From: Lujinxingia vulgaris
GTDB taxonomy: Bacteria; Myxococcota_A; Bradymonadia; Bradymonadales; Bradymonadaceae
Direction: 5' to 3'
Assembly (NCBI RefSeq): GCF_007997005.1
Contig: NZ_VOSL01000060.1
Span: 1-64,000 of the forward strand
Length of the DNA stretch: 64,000 nt
Shown here in pieces: positions 1-8,619 of the stretch. The notes beneath the pieces are model-generated. The model was not told the origin of the DNA. It worked only from the letters and a program-made list of their open reading frames with translations, and did no database searches. Numbering within the stretch: the first letter of the stretch is position 1; every line of letters begins with the position of its first letter. Both the position numbers and the translations under genes were made by a program.

Positions 1-325
1 CCCTCGGTCACCTCCGGCTGACCCTCGGTCACCTCCGGCTGACCCTCGGTCACCTCCGCCTGACCCTCGGTCACCTCCGGCTGACCCTCGGTCACCTCCG
101 GCTGACCCTCGGTCGCCTCCGGCTGACCCTCGGTCACCTCCGGCTGACCCTCGGTCACCTCCGGCTGACCCTCGGTCACCTCCGGCTGACCCTCGGTCAC
201 CTCCGGCTGACCCTCGGTCGCCTCCGCCTGACCCTCGGTCACCTCCGGCTGACCCTCGGTCACCTCCGGCTGACCCTCGGTCACCTCCGGCTGACCCTCG
301 GTCGCCTCCGGCTGACCCTCGGTCA
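1..325. repeat. 21-bp tandem repeat inside dnaX
   Basis: Fifteen full 21-bp units plus a partial one, nearly identical, each holding the core TGACCCTCGGTC(A/G). In the dnaX frame each unit encodes TEGQPEV or a variant (A for P or V). The array continues beyond the window start. The core is a palindrome, TGACC-N3-GGTCA, shared with the intergenic arrays at 16.2 and 23.1 kb. Confidence 0.97.
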
Positions 326-1595
326 GGGGCGCAACCTCACTCAGAGTTTTTTTTTCTACGGGCGCAGCGGCAGGCGTCGACGCGGGAGCCGCGACCATAA
401 CGCGCGGCGCGGGACGCTCCGGCCACGCGATCTCCCCGCCGATATCCTCCGAGAGCGCCTCTTCCAGAAGCCCCAGGCGGTCGACCAGAAGATCCAGGCC
501 GACCATCGGCTCCAGCGCCGCCAGGCGTACCAGCGTCATCTCGAAAATCAGCCGCGGGTACGGAGAGCGGTGCATCTTCTGCGCCCCCTCCACCATCACG
601 CTAAAGCAGCGATGCAAGAGCTCCTGGGGTTGCCCGGCGATCTGCTGGCGGGCCACCTGAAGCTCACTCTCGGTCAGCTCGGTCACAAGCTCCGGATCGG
701 CGACCACCGAGGTGACCATCAGATCGCGAAAATGCGTGACCAGCTCCGAGGCGAACTGCTGCATGTCGTAGCCGTAGCGGTTGACCTCATCGACCACCAC
801 CAGCGCGCGCTCGGCATCATGGCTGAGCACCGCCTCCGAGAGATCGAAGAGGTGGCGGCGATTGGCTACCCCGAGCACCTCGGCGATCTCCGACTCCTTG
901 ATGCTCTTGCCGCTGAAGCTGATGATCTGATCGAGCAGACTCAGCGCGTCGCGCATGCCCCCGGCCGCCTGGCGGGCCACGATCTGCAGGGCGGCGCGCT
1001 CCGCGTCGATGCCCTCCTCGCGGCAGAGATGCTCAAGATGCTCGACGATGTCGTTCTGCCCGATCCGCTTAAAGTCAAAGCGCTGGCAGCGGCTCAAGAT
1101 CGTCACCGGAATCTTCTGCGGCTCGGTCGTCGCAAAGATAAAGCGCGCGTGATCCGGCGGCTCCTCCAGGGTCTTCAACAGCGCGTTGAAGGCCTCGGTG
1201 GTGAGCATGTGCACTTCATCGATGATGTAGATCTTGTTGCGGTCGCGGCTCGGCGCATAGCGCACCCCCTCGCGCAGCTCCCGAATCTCGTTGATGCCGC
1301 GGTTCGACGCGCCGTCGATCTCAAAAACATCGACCGACTGCCCCTTCGAGATCTCCTGACACGACGCACACTGATAACAGGGTGTGTCCGTGGGCCCCTG
1401 CTCGCAGTTGAGCGCCTTGGCCAGAATGCGCGCCGTCGAGGTCTTGCCCACCCCGCGCGCCCCGCAGAAGAGGTAGGCGTGGTGCACCCGATCCTGCGCA
1501 ATGGCGTTCTTGAGCGTGCGGGCAACATGGCCCTGACCCACCACCTGTTCAAAATGCTCGGGGCGCCACTTCCTGGCCAACACCTTGTACGACAT
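1..1595 (-). CDS. dnaX: DNA polymerase III subunit gamma/tau (3' end outside window)
   Basis: This is the clamp-loader ATPase of the replicative polymerase. Reading from the ATG at 1595 gives the canonical start MSYKVLARKWRP, a Walker A motif GARGVGKT (residues 45-52), four zinc-binding cysteines (C64, C73, C76, C79), DEVHML and the sensor motif ILSRCQRF. AAA+ domains I-II and domain III run to about residue 370. A Pro/Ala linker follows, then an A9 run at codons 414-417, then at least 15 copies of a seven-residue TEGQPEV repeat that continue past base 1. An AGGGA Shine-Dalgarno lies upstream of the start. The identity is certain. The repeat tail replaces the usual tau C-terminal sequence as far as can be seen, and the true C-terminus is not in the window. 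The slippage site suggests that a short gamma form of about 419 residues is also made. Confidence 0.97.
   Translation of the reverse strand, partial: MSYKVLARKWRPEHFEQVVGQGHVARTLKNAIAQDRVHHAYLFCGARGVGKTSTARILAKALNCEQGPTDTPCYQCASCQEISKGQSVDVFEIDGASNRGINEIRELREGVRYAPSRDRNKIYIIDEVHMLTTEAFNALLKTLEEPPDHARFIFATTEPQKIPVTILSRCQRFDFKRIGQNDIVEHLEHLCREEGIDAERAALQIVARQAAGGMRDALSLLDQIISFSGKSIKESEIAEVLGVANRRHLFDLSEAVLSHDAERALVVVDEVNRYGYDMQQFASELVTHFRDLMVTSVVADPELVTELTESELQVARQQIAGQPQELLHRCFSVMVEGAQKMHRSPYPRLIFEMTLVRLAALEPMVGLDLLVDRLGLLEEALSEDIGGEIAWPERPAPRVMVAAPASTPAAAPVEKKTLSEVAPLTEGQPEATEGQPEVTEGQPEVTEGQPEVTEGQAEATEGQPEVTEGQPEVTEGQPEVTEGQPEVTEGQPEATEGQPEVTEGQPEVTEGQAEVTEGQPEVTEGQPEVTE
347..355 (-). promoter_or_regulatory. 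A9 slippage/frameshift site in dnaX
   Basis: The coding strand has nine consecutive A residues spanning codons 414-417 (Glu-Lys-Lys-Thr). Adding one A, or slipping back one base, gives Glu-Lys-Lys-Asn-Ser-Glu then TGA. Losing one A gives Leu then TGA. Both shifted frames therefore stop at once, which would release a protein ending after domain III. A9 in dnaX is known to cause transcriptional slippage in Thermus thermophilus, and E. coli uses ribosomal frameshifting on A AAA AAG for the same purpose. Function here is inferred. Confidence 0.75.
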
Positions 1596-1726
1596 CGACT
1601 TCCCTACGCCAAAAGGTTGCTCGGGTGCCCGCGCAGACCGCCCGCCCGGCACACCGGCCTGTGTTCTACTGCACTCAAGGCTCAAAAAAAAGGCGGCTCC
1701 TCACCCTCCGCCCCCGGCCCCAGAGA

Positions 1727-1770
1727 TGAAAACGCCGCCCGACGGGGATCTTCCCCGGGGCGGCGTCCTT
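1727..1770 (-). terminator. Rho-independent terminator of the envelope operon
   Basis: A nine-base-pair GC stem (arms 1732-1740 and 1758-1766) is followed on the minus strand by TTTTC. It lies downstream of the PLD/LTD lipoprotein gene and upstream of dnaX, so it separates the two. Confidence 0.8.
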
Positions 1771-1850
1771 TCAGGCTCCACACACATCAACCACTTGCAG
1801 CGGGAGAGGGCCGGATAGCCCCCCAATCAGGCATCATCACTCCCATACAA

Positions 1851-3773
1851 TCACGGTGAATTGGGCTCGCCAGGGGTGGCGATGATAAAGCTGCGGAACG
1901 CCTCGTTGACGTTTTCCCCGCCTTCGCTGGCCGCGCATTGCTTCCAGCTCGAGCGGACGTCGCCATCACCCACGTTGCCGTCGGCTGCGATGATGCGTTC
2001 CATCGAGTAGTTTGTATCACCTTCTCGCCCGCCAAAATAGGCCGGAGATCCATCGCCGGCGCGATCGACAACGACCTGGCGCGTGTTGCGAAGCTCCAGC
2101 TGCATCGAGCCGTTCTTGAGATTCAGGCGGCGGAAGCGCGGATCGTTGGCCGTGTTCAGCACGAAATCCGGGTTGGTGAACGCGTGCTCACCACGCTGCG
2201 GATCGCGCTCCGAAAGCGGCACCGTGTTGTGATCGAGCACCAGGAAGTACTCGCCGGGATCGATGACGCTGCCCGGGGTAAAGCCCATGATCACGTCCTG
2301 GCCGTTGCTCAAGGTCCACATCGAGAGGTTAATCGGCTTGTCGGTGGTGTTGTAGAGCTCCACAAACTGGTCGTTGGTCACACGACGGCGGCAGTCCAGA
2401 TCGTTACCCCCACTGCAGTTGTGGTCGGAGGGGTCACGTTCGCCATTCCAGCCATCGAAATGCACCTCGCTGATGACCACGTCACCCTGCTCCACCTCAT
2501 CGTCACAGGTCAGCTCCTCGTTATCCTTCATCAACAAGCACATCGCCGAGGAGATGTCCTTGCCGTTGTCCCAGATGTTGTAGAACTCCTCCAGGTACTG
2601 GTTGGTGATACGCTCCCCACGAAGAATGATCAGGATCTCATCGTTGGAGATCGTCGCCGCCGACGACCAGTTAAAGCTCCCCGAGATCACGCGTGCGTTG
2701 GGCGTGCCCGCGTCCAGGATCATGGTCTTGGCGTGCAGGCGACCGCCACCGGCCTGATAGTCACCGGGAAGCCCGGAGTTCTCGTTGCCGTCGAGGCGCA
2801 TCGGGATGCCGTTGGCCGCCAGGCGATAGCCCTGGTGGTACTGCCCGTTGCCGTGAAGCTGCGAGCGGTCCAGCACGCCGACCACCCCTTTGGGGCGCTC
2901 CAGCGGCGGCAGATCTGAGGTGCCTTCAGCCTCGTTAAACGCCTCAAACTCCCGCTGGCGCGCGATAAACTCACTGGCCACCTGATCTTTGGTGAACGCA
3001 AAGATCGTGAAGTAAATCGAGGTGTCGACGTTCTTGAGCTCCTCCAGAATCTTGCCCATCGCGTCATCTTGCGGCGAGAAGTAGACCTCCACCTCGGTGT
3101 CCCCGATCTGGAAGCGGTTGGGGAGCGTGGTCGGGTGCTTGGCCGCCGAGAAACGCCCGGCGAACATCTGCTCGAACTCCGCAGTATACAGATCGGCGTG
3201 CTCGTCGTTATCGATCCACAGCCAGTTGTTGTTGTTGTAGGTGAACTCCGAGTTGGAGATGTTGCCGGTACCCACAAACACAAAGCGGTCATCAATCACG
3301 AAGAACTTGTCGTGCATGATGTGGAACTGGTTGCCGGTCTGAATCGGCACCTTGTGCTGCTCCATAATATCGTAGCCGTACGACCCTCGGCTGTACTCGC
3401 CGGCATCGGCCACAAGGCGCACGCGCACACCGCGGTAATGGGCACGCACCAGCGCGTCGACGATGTTCTGCTTGTTAAAGCCGTACACCGCCGCGTCCAC
3501 CGAGACGCGCGCCGCGTCAATGCGCTCGGTGATGAACTCGCTGGGCTTACGGTTGAACTCGGTGCCGCGCTTAAAGCCCGGCGAGTTAAAGAAGACCTCG
3601 ACCCGCGGGGTCTCAAGCGTCTCCAGATCGCCCGGGTCGTCGAGCCCGCAGGCCGCGCTGCTCAACACCACCGCCAGAAGAAGCAGGCCGCGGGTCAGAA
3701 GATGCACTGGCGAGGTCGTCATCATGCGCTCCAGCGCTGTGATTTGCTGATTGGTCATCGTCATCTCTCGCAT
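1851..3773 (-). CDS. Phospholipase D-like lipoprotein with lamin-tail domain
   Basis: A roughly 640-residue exported protein. A hydrophobic segment ends in a lipobox (LSSAAC), so it is probably membrane-anchored after secretion. Two HKD-type motifs are present: MHDKFFVIDD near residue 155 and LHAKTMILD near residue 350, each followed by the G-N/S-x-N-x-S pattern (GTGNISNSE, GSFNWSSAA). That is a complete PLD active-site pair, as in Nuc-type nucleases and phospholipases. After residue 430 there is a lamin-tail domain (DVVISEVHF ... FVELYNTTD). The ATG at 3773 overlaps the upstream stop as TGATG, implying translational coupling. A start near 3725 would give a more usual signal-peptide length. 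Nuclease versus lipase activity cannot be decided from the sequence. Confidence 0.85.
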   Translation of the reverse strand: MREMTMTNQQITALERMMTTSPVHLLTRGLLLLAVVLSSAACGLDDPGDLETLETPRVEVFFNSPGFKRGTEFNRKPSEFITERIDAARVSVDAAVYGFNKQNIVDALVRAHYRGVRVRLVADAGEYSRGSYGYDIMEQHKVPIQTGNQFHIMHDKFFVIDDRFVFVGTGNISNSEFTYNNNNWLWIDNDEHADLYTAEFEQMFAGRFSAAKHPTTLPNRFQIGDTEVEVYFSPQDDAMGKILEELKNVDTSIYFTIFAFTKDQVASEFIARQREFEAFNEAEGTSDLPPLERPKGVVGVLDRSQLHGNGQYHQGYRLAANGIPMRLDGNENSGLPGDYQAGGGRLHAKTMILDAGTPNARVISGSFNWSSAATISNDEILIILRGERITNQYLEEFYNIWDNGKDISSAMCLLMKDNEELTCDDEVEQGDVVISEVHFDGWNGERDPSDHNCSGGNDLDCRRRVTNDQFVELYNTTDKPINLSMWTLSNGQDVIMGFTPGSVIDPGEYFLVLDHNTVPLSERDPQRGEHAFTNPDFVLNTANDPRFRRLNLKNGSMQLELRNTRQVVVDRAGDGSPAYFGGREGDTNYSMERIIAADGNVGDGDVRSSWKQCAASEGGENVNEAFRSFIIATPGEPNSP

Positions 3774-5068
3774 CACTGAGCCTCACTCCAGGCCGACTCC
3801 CAGGCCTGCACGAAGGGATCGACCGCATCGTTGGGCTCGGTGCCGTCTTCCAGGATCTCCCACATCGCGCCGTCCACGAAGGTGTCGGAGGGGTAGATGC
3901 GCACCTCGTCGTTGGGCACCCGGGTGATCACGTCCATCGGCGCACCCTGCCACAAGTTGTGGCTGAGCATCTGCACCAGACGCGGCTGACGCCGGCCCTG
4001 CACGTCGCGCTCGGCGTCGTGCACGATGAAGGTGGGCAGAAGCCCCATCGACGCCGGCGCACGCACCACGTCGAGATCAGCGAGCTCGCTGTCCACCGAG
4101 CTTCCCTGGGTGGAGCCCACCATCACACGCACATCAAAGCCGTTCTCCTGCTTGTAGCGCAGCGCGTTGATCAGATCGCGGTTCTGCAGATCTTCGGTCA
4201 TCACCCACACCGAACCCTTGGCGCGGTAGATCTCGTCGATGACGTTTTTGACCAGCCGCTCCTGCGGGTTGAAGCGCACGCGCATCTGCCCGCGGTTGGT
4301 GTTGCGAAGGGTCACGTTCTGGGTGATCGACTTCAAAGGCCCGTTGTACACGCTGAGCGTGGTCGAGAAGACCCCGGCGTGCATCTGGTTGAACTCGCGG
4401 CGGAAGCTGCGCGCGAGATCTTCGCTCGTCGCCCGAAACGCAAGCCAGAGGGGCTGCTCATCGGTGAGCGGCGCGGTGATGTTCCAGACCGTGGTCGTAT
4501 CAATCACCACGAAGCTGTGCGTCATCACGTTGAAGCTGTCGGGGCGGTTGACCAGGTTCTCGTTGTTGCCCTGACCGCCGGCCGAGGTGCACTGGATGTA
4601 GTCGCCAGAGGAGTTGGTCTGGCAGAACTCCAGCACCGTGGTCAGCGTGGGGTCGGGAAGATACGAGAGCGGCCCGTCGCCAAGCACCGAGTCGATCTCG
4701 CCATTGGCCAAAAGCGTGCTGATGCCGCTGACCGAGGCGCTGCCCTCATCGCTGACCAGGCGCACCTGCACGCCACGCGCCGCGGCCGCTTCCAGGGCCT
4801 CGACCACCTCGCCATCCTCCAGCGCCCCGAAGGCCGCCTCGATGCGCTCGGTGGCGTTGTTGATATCGGCGACCATGCCCGTGCGCACGGCCTCCTGCGT
4901 TTGCTGCTCACCGACGTAAAAATCGACGTAGGTGAACCAGCCCTCATAGTCGTCATCCTGCGCCTGCACCTCCCCCACCCAATGGGCGGAGGTTGCCGGG
5001 AGCGCAAGCGCGAGCAGCGCGATGAGCGCCGCCTTACGAAAGGGGTTCGTCGTCATGGATGCTCTCAT
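3773..5068 (-). CDS. Exported PLD-like protein with degenerate HKD motifs
   Basis: A 431-residue protein with an N-terminal signal sequence (ALIALLALALPATSA). Its layout matches a two-domain PLD protein: the N-terminal half has VQVRLVSDEG and the C-terminal half FDVRVMVGST, equivalent to the strands before the active site. Where HxKxxxxD is expected, the first half has THSFVVID (Lys replaced by Phe) and the second half has LPTFIVHDAERD with no H-x-K. Catalysis by the usual mechanism is therefore unlikely. It sits between two coupled genes, overlapping both by 1-3 bases, so it is probably made in fixed ratio with the intact PLD protein and may be a structural or substrate-binding partner. The family call is by fold pattern and is moderately sure. 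Confidence 0.72.
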   Translation of the reverse strand: MRASMTTNPFRKAALIALLALALPATSAHWVGEVQAQDDDYEGWFTYVDFYVGEQQTQEAVRTGMVADINNATERIEAAFGALEDGEVVEALEAAAARGVQVRLVSDEGSASVSGISTLLANGEIDSVLGDGPLSYLPDPTLTTVLEFCQTNSSGDYIQCTSAGGQGNNENLVNRPDSFNVMTHSFVVIDTTTVWNITAPLTDEQPLWLAFRATSEDLARSFRREFNQMHAGVFSTTLSVYNGPLKSITQNVTLRNTNRGQMRVRFNPQERLVKNVIDEIYRAKGSVWVMTEDLQNRDLINALRYKQENGFDVRVMVGSTQGSSVDSELADLDVVRAPASMGLLPTFIVHDAERDVQGRRQPRLVQMLSHNLWQGAPMDVITRVPNDEVRIYPSDTFVDGAMWEILEDGTEPNDAVDPFVQAWESAWSEAQ

Positions 5069-5796
5069 CACTCAAAGCCCCCGCTGGTGGTGCTGCCGGA
5101 GTAGTCGGCGCTGTTGGCGGCGCCCGGGCTGGCCATGGTGTGCTGGCGCCAGCCCTCGGCGATCTCGCGATCACCGCCGGTGCCCATCACATCATCGATG
5201 TTCGCCGTCCAGGCGCGATCCTGGTTGCCGCGGTTGCCAAAGAGCACCTGGGTGCGCTCCATCGAGCGCGTCGTCACCAGGTCGTAGCTCCCCGCGAAGA
5301 TATGCTCCTCGCGCGAGCCGCCCGAATCCATCAGGCGACGGTCCGCATCACGCAGGCCTACATAGACCGCGCGCTTACCCAGCCGAAGCTCCTCGACGAT
5401 GATGTCCGCATCCTGGCCAAACGCCCCATCGGGCTTGGCCGCGATCACCACAAACTCGTTGGGGAGGATGGGCTCGGCCATCTCCGGGAGCCGGAAGCTG
5501 AACTCGTAATCGCCGCCGATCTCCACGTTCCAGCGGCTCACATTAACCGGACGCGGGTTCTTGTTGAGCAGCTCAATAAAGACGTCGTCGGGGTCGTAGA
5601 CCCCATCATCGGAGACACTTCCCGCCCACCCGATCTCATTAACAAGCATGTTGCCACGCTCGCCGGTGGTGGGCTCATTGTCGGTCTCCCAGCGGTAGAG
5701 CACCTGCTCCTCGGAGGTGCCCGGGTCGGTGGTGTCCACACACCCGACGCCGGTCGCCACCAGCAGGCCCATCGCTGTGTACCATCGCGCTCTCAT
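5068..5796 (-). CDS. Lamin-tail domain lipoprotein
   Basis: A 242-residue lipoprotein (lipobox LVATGVGC). Residues 45-110 have the lamin-tail (LTD) pattern MLVNEIGW ... VFIELLNKNPRPVNVSRW, with the conserved proline-asparagine turn later (LPNEFVVIA). The C-terminal part holds SMERTQ ... NRAW-like and MASPGAANS, which is a common LTD ending. The start is chosen at the ATG at 5796, where AGGAGA sits just upstream. Its stop overlaps the start of the degenerate PLD gene. LTDs are frequent on secreted nucleases and cell-surface proteins and are thought to aid binding to substrate or surface. Nothing in this protein looks catalytic. Confidence 0.75.
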   Translation of the reverse strand: MRARWYTAMGLLVATGVGCVDTTDPGTSEEQVLYRWETDNEPTTGERGNMLVNEIGWAGSVSDDGVYDPDDVFIELLNKNPRPVNVSRWNVEIGGDYEFSFRLPEMAEPILPNEFVVIAAKPDGAFGQDADIIVEELRLGKRAVYVGLRDADRRLMDSGGSREEHIFAGSYDLVTTRSMERTQVLFGNRGNQDRAWTANIDDVMGTGGDREIAEGWRQHTMASPGAANSADYSGSTTSGGFE

Positions 5797-5807
5797 CTTC
5801 TCTCCTG

Positions 5808-5825
5808 GGCGCAAAGGATTGCGCC
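5808..5825 (-). promoter_or_regulatory. Hairpin next to a ribosome-binding site
   Basis: A perfect seven-base-pair inverted repeat with a four-base loop sits directly upstream of the AGGAGA of the LTD lipoprotein gene. There is no T-tract. It could modulate translation or mark an RNA-processing site. Low certainty. Confidence 0.35.
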
Positions 5826-5866
5826 GCACACAAAACCTTGAGCTTCGTCCTCGCCAGCCTGCTCGA

Positions 5867-7507
5867 TCAGAAGACCAGCGTGGCACCGGCCGAGACCGCC
5901 CAGAACTGCTGGAGGTTGTCCACGCTACCGCGCGCGCTACCGGCGTTGCGGGTGATCTCGATCTCGTAGAACTCACCGGGAAGGAAGATGCCGCCCATCC
6001 CGTAGAGCGAGAGCGCCTCGTTGGCCTGGTAGCTCAGGCTGGCGTTGAGCTCGGTACCCAGCGACTTGCCCAGGCGCTGCTGCGCCTCAAGCTGGTCACG
6101 CGAGTAGCCCGAGGGCAGACGGTCGCCGGCCGCATCCAGGCGAGCAAAGTCGAGGTTGGTCGAGCCGGTGTCCTGGTACATCCAGGCGCCAAGGTCCAGA
6201 CGAAGGCCTGGATCAAGGGTCACGCCCAGCCCGCCGTGCAAGATCTGGGTGCCGCCCTCGCGGCGGATGTCGTGCTCGGAATGCGCGATGCCCTCGCGGC
6301 TCACGTACGCCGAGGGACGCCAGCCGTTGTAGCGGCCCATGTTCAGACCACCGGCGTAGGAGCCACCCATCGAGACAAAGCCGTGGTTGAACTGGAGGCC
6401 ATCGGCGCCGTACTGCGCGCCGTCGGCGCGGAAGTACTGCAGCGCCAGGTGCAGGCCAGCCGCGCCCAGGTCCAGGTCACCGCTCACGCCGGCGCCAAAG
6501 GCCTGGCCGTCAATGGCCACGTCGTGCACGCCGATGTTGACCTCTTTGCGGTCGATGCCGCCGGAGTAGGCGTACTCACCGTAGGCGCCCAGACGCGCGG
6601 TATCGAGCTCCAGGTAGTAGCTGGCGCGCGCGCCGGCGAGCCACGAGAAGTCGTTATCCGAGAAGTTCCCCAGCGTCCCTTCGTGGGTGCGGTCGGCGCC
6701 GGTGCCTGCCCCGCCGATCGAGGCGAAGTAACCAAAGGCGCGCGCCTCCAGGCCGTCAATCAGGTCCGTGTTCTCGTACACACCACCGTAACGGAAGGTG
6801 TTGGTCTCACCGCGCATGTTGTAGACGAGGTCGCGACCGGCGTGCCAGCGAAGGAAGCTCACCGTGTCCGGGCGGCCCTGCGAGGCGAAGAGGTCAAAGG
6901 CCAGCACGCGCAGCTTGCCGCCGGCGCCAAAGTCGAAGTTGAGCGTCAGACCGTCGACGTTGTCGCGCATGAAATAATCACGCGGCGTGCCGCCGATGGT
7001 GTAGGCCTGGCGACCGAAGCGCGCGTTGAGCTTCACCGCGTCCAGATCCAGCGCCTGCCAGTCCACGTTGAGGTCGTACACGTAGAAGAAACCGCCAAAA
7101 TCGTTGGTGCCGCCGAGCTGGTCACTGCCCCAGAGGCCGGAGTGGCTCGCGCTGAAGTTGAGCGTCGTGTCGTCGAGGACCTTGTAGTTCGCGCCCATCG
7201 CGATCGAGGTGTAGGCGAAGGTGTGGCGGTCATCGGTCTCGATGCGCTCCTGGTTGCCGTTCTCTTCATCGAGCTGGCGGAACCCGGCGTTATCCGAGGA
7301 GTGCACCTCGCTGGTCAGCCGGAAGTCCCAGTCCAGGCGCTCGTCCTCGGCCTCTTCCTCAGCCACCGGGGCGATCTCGGGGGCCTGAAGGCGCTCGGTG
7401 GAGACGGCGTCCTCCGGGCTAATCTCCTGAGCCAGCACCGTCGAAGGCACCACCATCGCTCCCACCAACAACCACGCACCGGCGCGACCTGCATTGATCT
7501 TCATCAT
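5867..7507 (-). CDS. Outer-membrane beta-barrel protein (porin-like)
   Basis: A 546-residue protein with a clear signal peptide ending AQ (LLVGAMVVPSTVLAQ) and an acidic plug-like segment (residues 22-50). A long run of alternating hydrophobic strands rich in Gly, Tyr and Asn follows, and the last strand ends AGATLVF with a C-terminal Phe, the BAM recognition pattern. The segment RFGRQAYTIGGTPRDYFMRD resembles the N-terminal strands of alginate-export or porin families, but I cannot name a specific family. The ATG at 7507 is chosen because it precedes the signal peptide. It lies inside the run of surface genes and could be the outer-membrane channel or anchor for them. Confidence 0.75.
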   Translation of the reverse strand: MMKINAGRAGAWLLVGAMVVPSTVLAQEISPEDAVSTERLQAPEIAPVAEEEAEDERLDWDFRLTSEVHSSDNAGFRQLDEENGNQERIETDDRHTFAYTSIAMGANYKVLDDTTLNFSASHSGLWGSDQLGGTNDFGGFFYVYDLNVDWQALDLDAVKLNARFGRQAYTIGGTPRDYFMRDNVDGLTLNFDFGAGGKLRVLAFDLFASQGRPDTVSFLRWHAGRDLVYNMRGETNTFRYGGVYENTDLIDGLEARAFGYFASIGGAGTGADRTHEGTLGNFSDNDFSWLAGARASYYLELDTARLGAYGEYAYSGGIDRKEVNIGVHDVAIDGQAFGAGVSGDLDLGAAGLHLALQYFRADGAQYGADGLQFNHGFVSMGGSYAGGLNMGRYNGWRPSAYVSREGIAHSEHDIRREGGTQILHGGLGVTLDPGLRLDLGAWMYQDTGSTNLDFARLDAAGDRLPSGYSRDQLEAQQRLGKSLGTELNASLSYQANEALSLYGMGGIFLPGEFYEIEITRNAGSARGSVDNLQQFWAVSAGATLVF

Positions 7508-7601
7508 CGTCTTTTCTCTGTACTCTGACTTTACTTCGCCGAATCCCGCACCCAAAGCGCATCGTCGGCCTGTGAAAGGGCTTCTCTTGAAGATGTCCCG
7601 C

Positions 7602-8507
7602 TCAGGGATCGACGTACTCCAGTTGTCCCAGGGCGGTAATAAGCAGTCGCACGCCGAAGCTGTTGATCACCGGCGCGGTCACCTGCACCACCTCGCCGAC
7701 CTCGGGACCGATGCCTCGACGTCCCAGCTCCGCGTCAACGCTGGCGAGCCACTCAATGTTGGGATCTTCGAGCGACTGAATGCGCATCTCATTGAAGTTC
7801 TGGTTGGTCGGCGCCAGCACCACGCGCCCGGTCACCCGGCGCACCTCGTAGACGTCCTCATCGGCGCGGAACGACCGCTCAACCTCCTCAAAGTGCACGG
7901 GCGTGCGCTCTTCGGGGCTATTGAGCACCTCCTCGTCGCTGTAGGCCAGCACGGCCAGCGAGTCGAAGTTCTTCATGATGGCGCGGGCGGTGATGCGCAC
8001 CCGGTCGCCAATCTCAAACTCCGCAATACGCGAGTCTTTGAGCACCAGGATGCCACCGCTGGAATCTTCGAGCGTGTAGCTCCCGTAATAGCGCTGCTCC
8101 ACGCCACACACCGAGACTTTCTGGAAGTAGCGCGGATGCGTGGTGACGATGCCCTCGATCTCCACGGGCAGCTCGTTGACCACGCCGGGAATCGTCTCAT
8201 CCCAGTCGCGCTCCGGGTCACAATCGCCCGAGACCGGATAGGGCTCGCCAGGGCTAAAGCCCACCCAGACCACCTCGTCGGCAAACGCGCCTTTGAGATC
8301 CTCAATGGGCAGCTCGCCGGTGAAATCATAAGGCGTGGTCGAAAACGCGATCGGGTCCTGGACCTGACCGTAGTCTCCATCGCTGAAGTATTCGCCAGGA
8401 TCCTCACCCTGCTCCGGCTCCACACATCCGGTGGATCCGATCAGAAGGAGCGCAGCAAAAGCACCCCATCGGAGCTGGCGAGAGCCCGCAATTCGGCTTC
8501 GCAACAT
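7602..8507 (-). CDS. Lipoprotein with OB-fold-like modules
   Basis: A 301-residue lipoprotein (lipobox LLIGSTGC). The start at 8507 gives a proper signal peptide. Two stretches have the strand pattern of the OB-fold modules found in YhcR/ExeM-type extracellular nucleases. The first spans about residues 115-205 (VEIEGIVTT ... YTLEDSSGGILVL ... IGDRVRITARAI). The second covers the last 90 residues (RVTGRVVLAP ... GEVVQVTAPVI ... LITALGQLEYVDP). No catalytic residues are visible. It starts a run of same-strand genes reaching to 1851. Nucleic-acid binding is an inference from fold pattern and context. Confidence 0.6.
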   Translation of the reverse strand: MLRSRIAGSRQLRWGAFAALLLIGSTGCVEPEQGEDPGEYFSDGDYGQVQDPIAFSTTPYDFTGELPIEDLKGAFADEVVWVGFSPGEPYPVSGDCDPERDWDETIPGVVNELPVEIEGIVTTHPRYFQKVSVCGVEQRYYGSYTLEDSSGGILVLKDSRIAEFEIGDRVRITARAIMKNFDSLAVLAYSDEEVLNSPEERTPVHFEEVERSFRADEDVYEVRRVTGRVVLAPTNQNFNEMRIQSLEDPNIEWLASVDAELGRRGIGPEVGEVVQVTAPVINSFGVRLLITALGQLEYVDP

Positions 8508-8567
8508 GGTTGTATCTCGGGGAAGAAAGGGTTGGCAGAAGGCCATATGACCCCCAGAACAGGGGCC

Positions 8568-8613
8568 AAAAGACGACGAGCCGGCCTGCCCTCATCGGGC
8601 AGCCGGCTCGTCG
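8568..8613 (-). terminator. Rho-independent terminator
   Basis: A long GC stem (arms about 8574-8590 and 8598-8613) is followed on the minus strand by TCTTTTGG, just after the stop of the lipoprotein gene at 8620. It makes that gene at least partly independent of the downstream genes. Confidence 0.8.
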
Positions 8614-8619
8614 AAGGGA

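Noticed and set aside
1596-1726. Signal recognition particle RNA beside dnaX
   Set aside because: The conserved GGTCAGGTCCGGAAGGAAGC-type core is not present on either strand.
570-1859. Long plus-strand ORF of 429 codons
   Set aside because: It is antisense to dnaX, whose minus-strand reading has every expected motif. High GC makes long shadow frames common.
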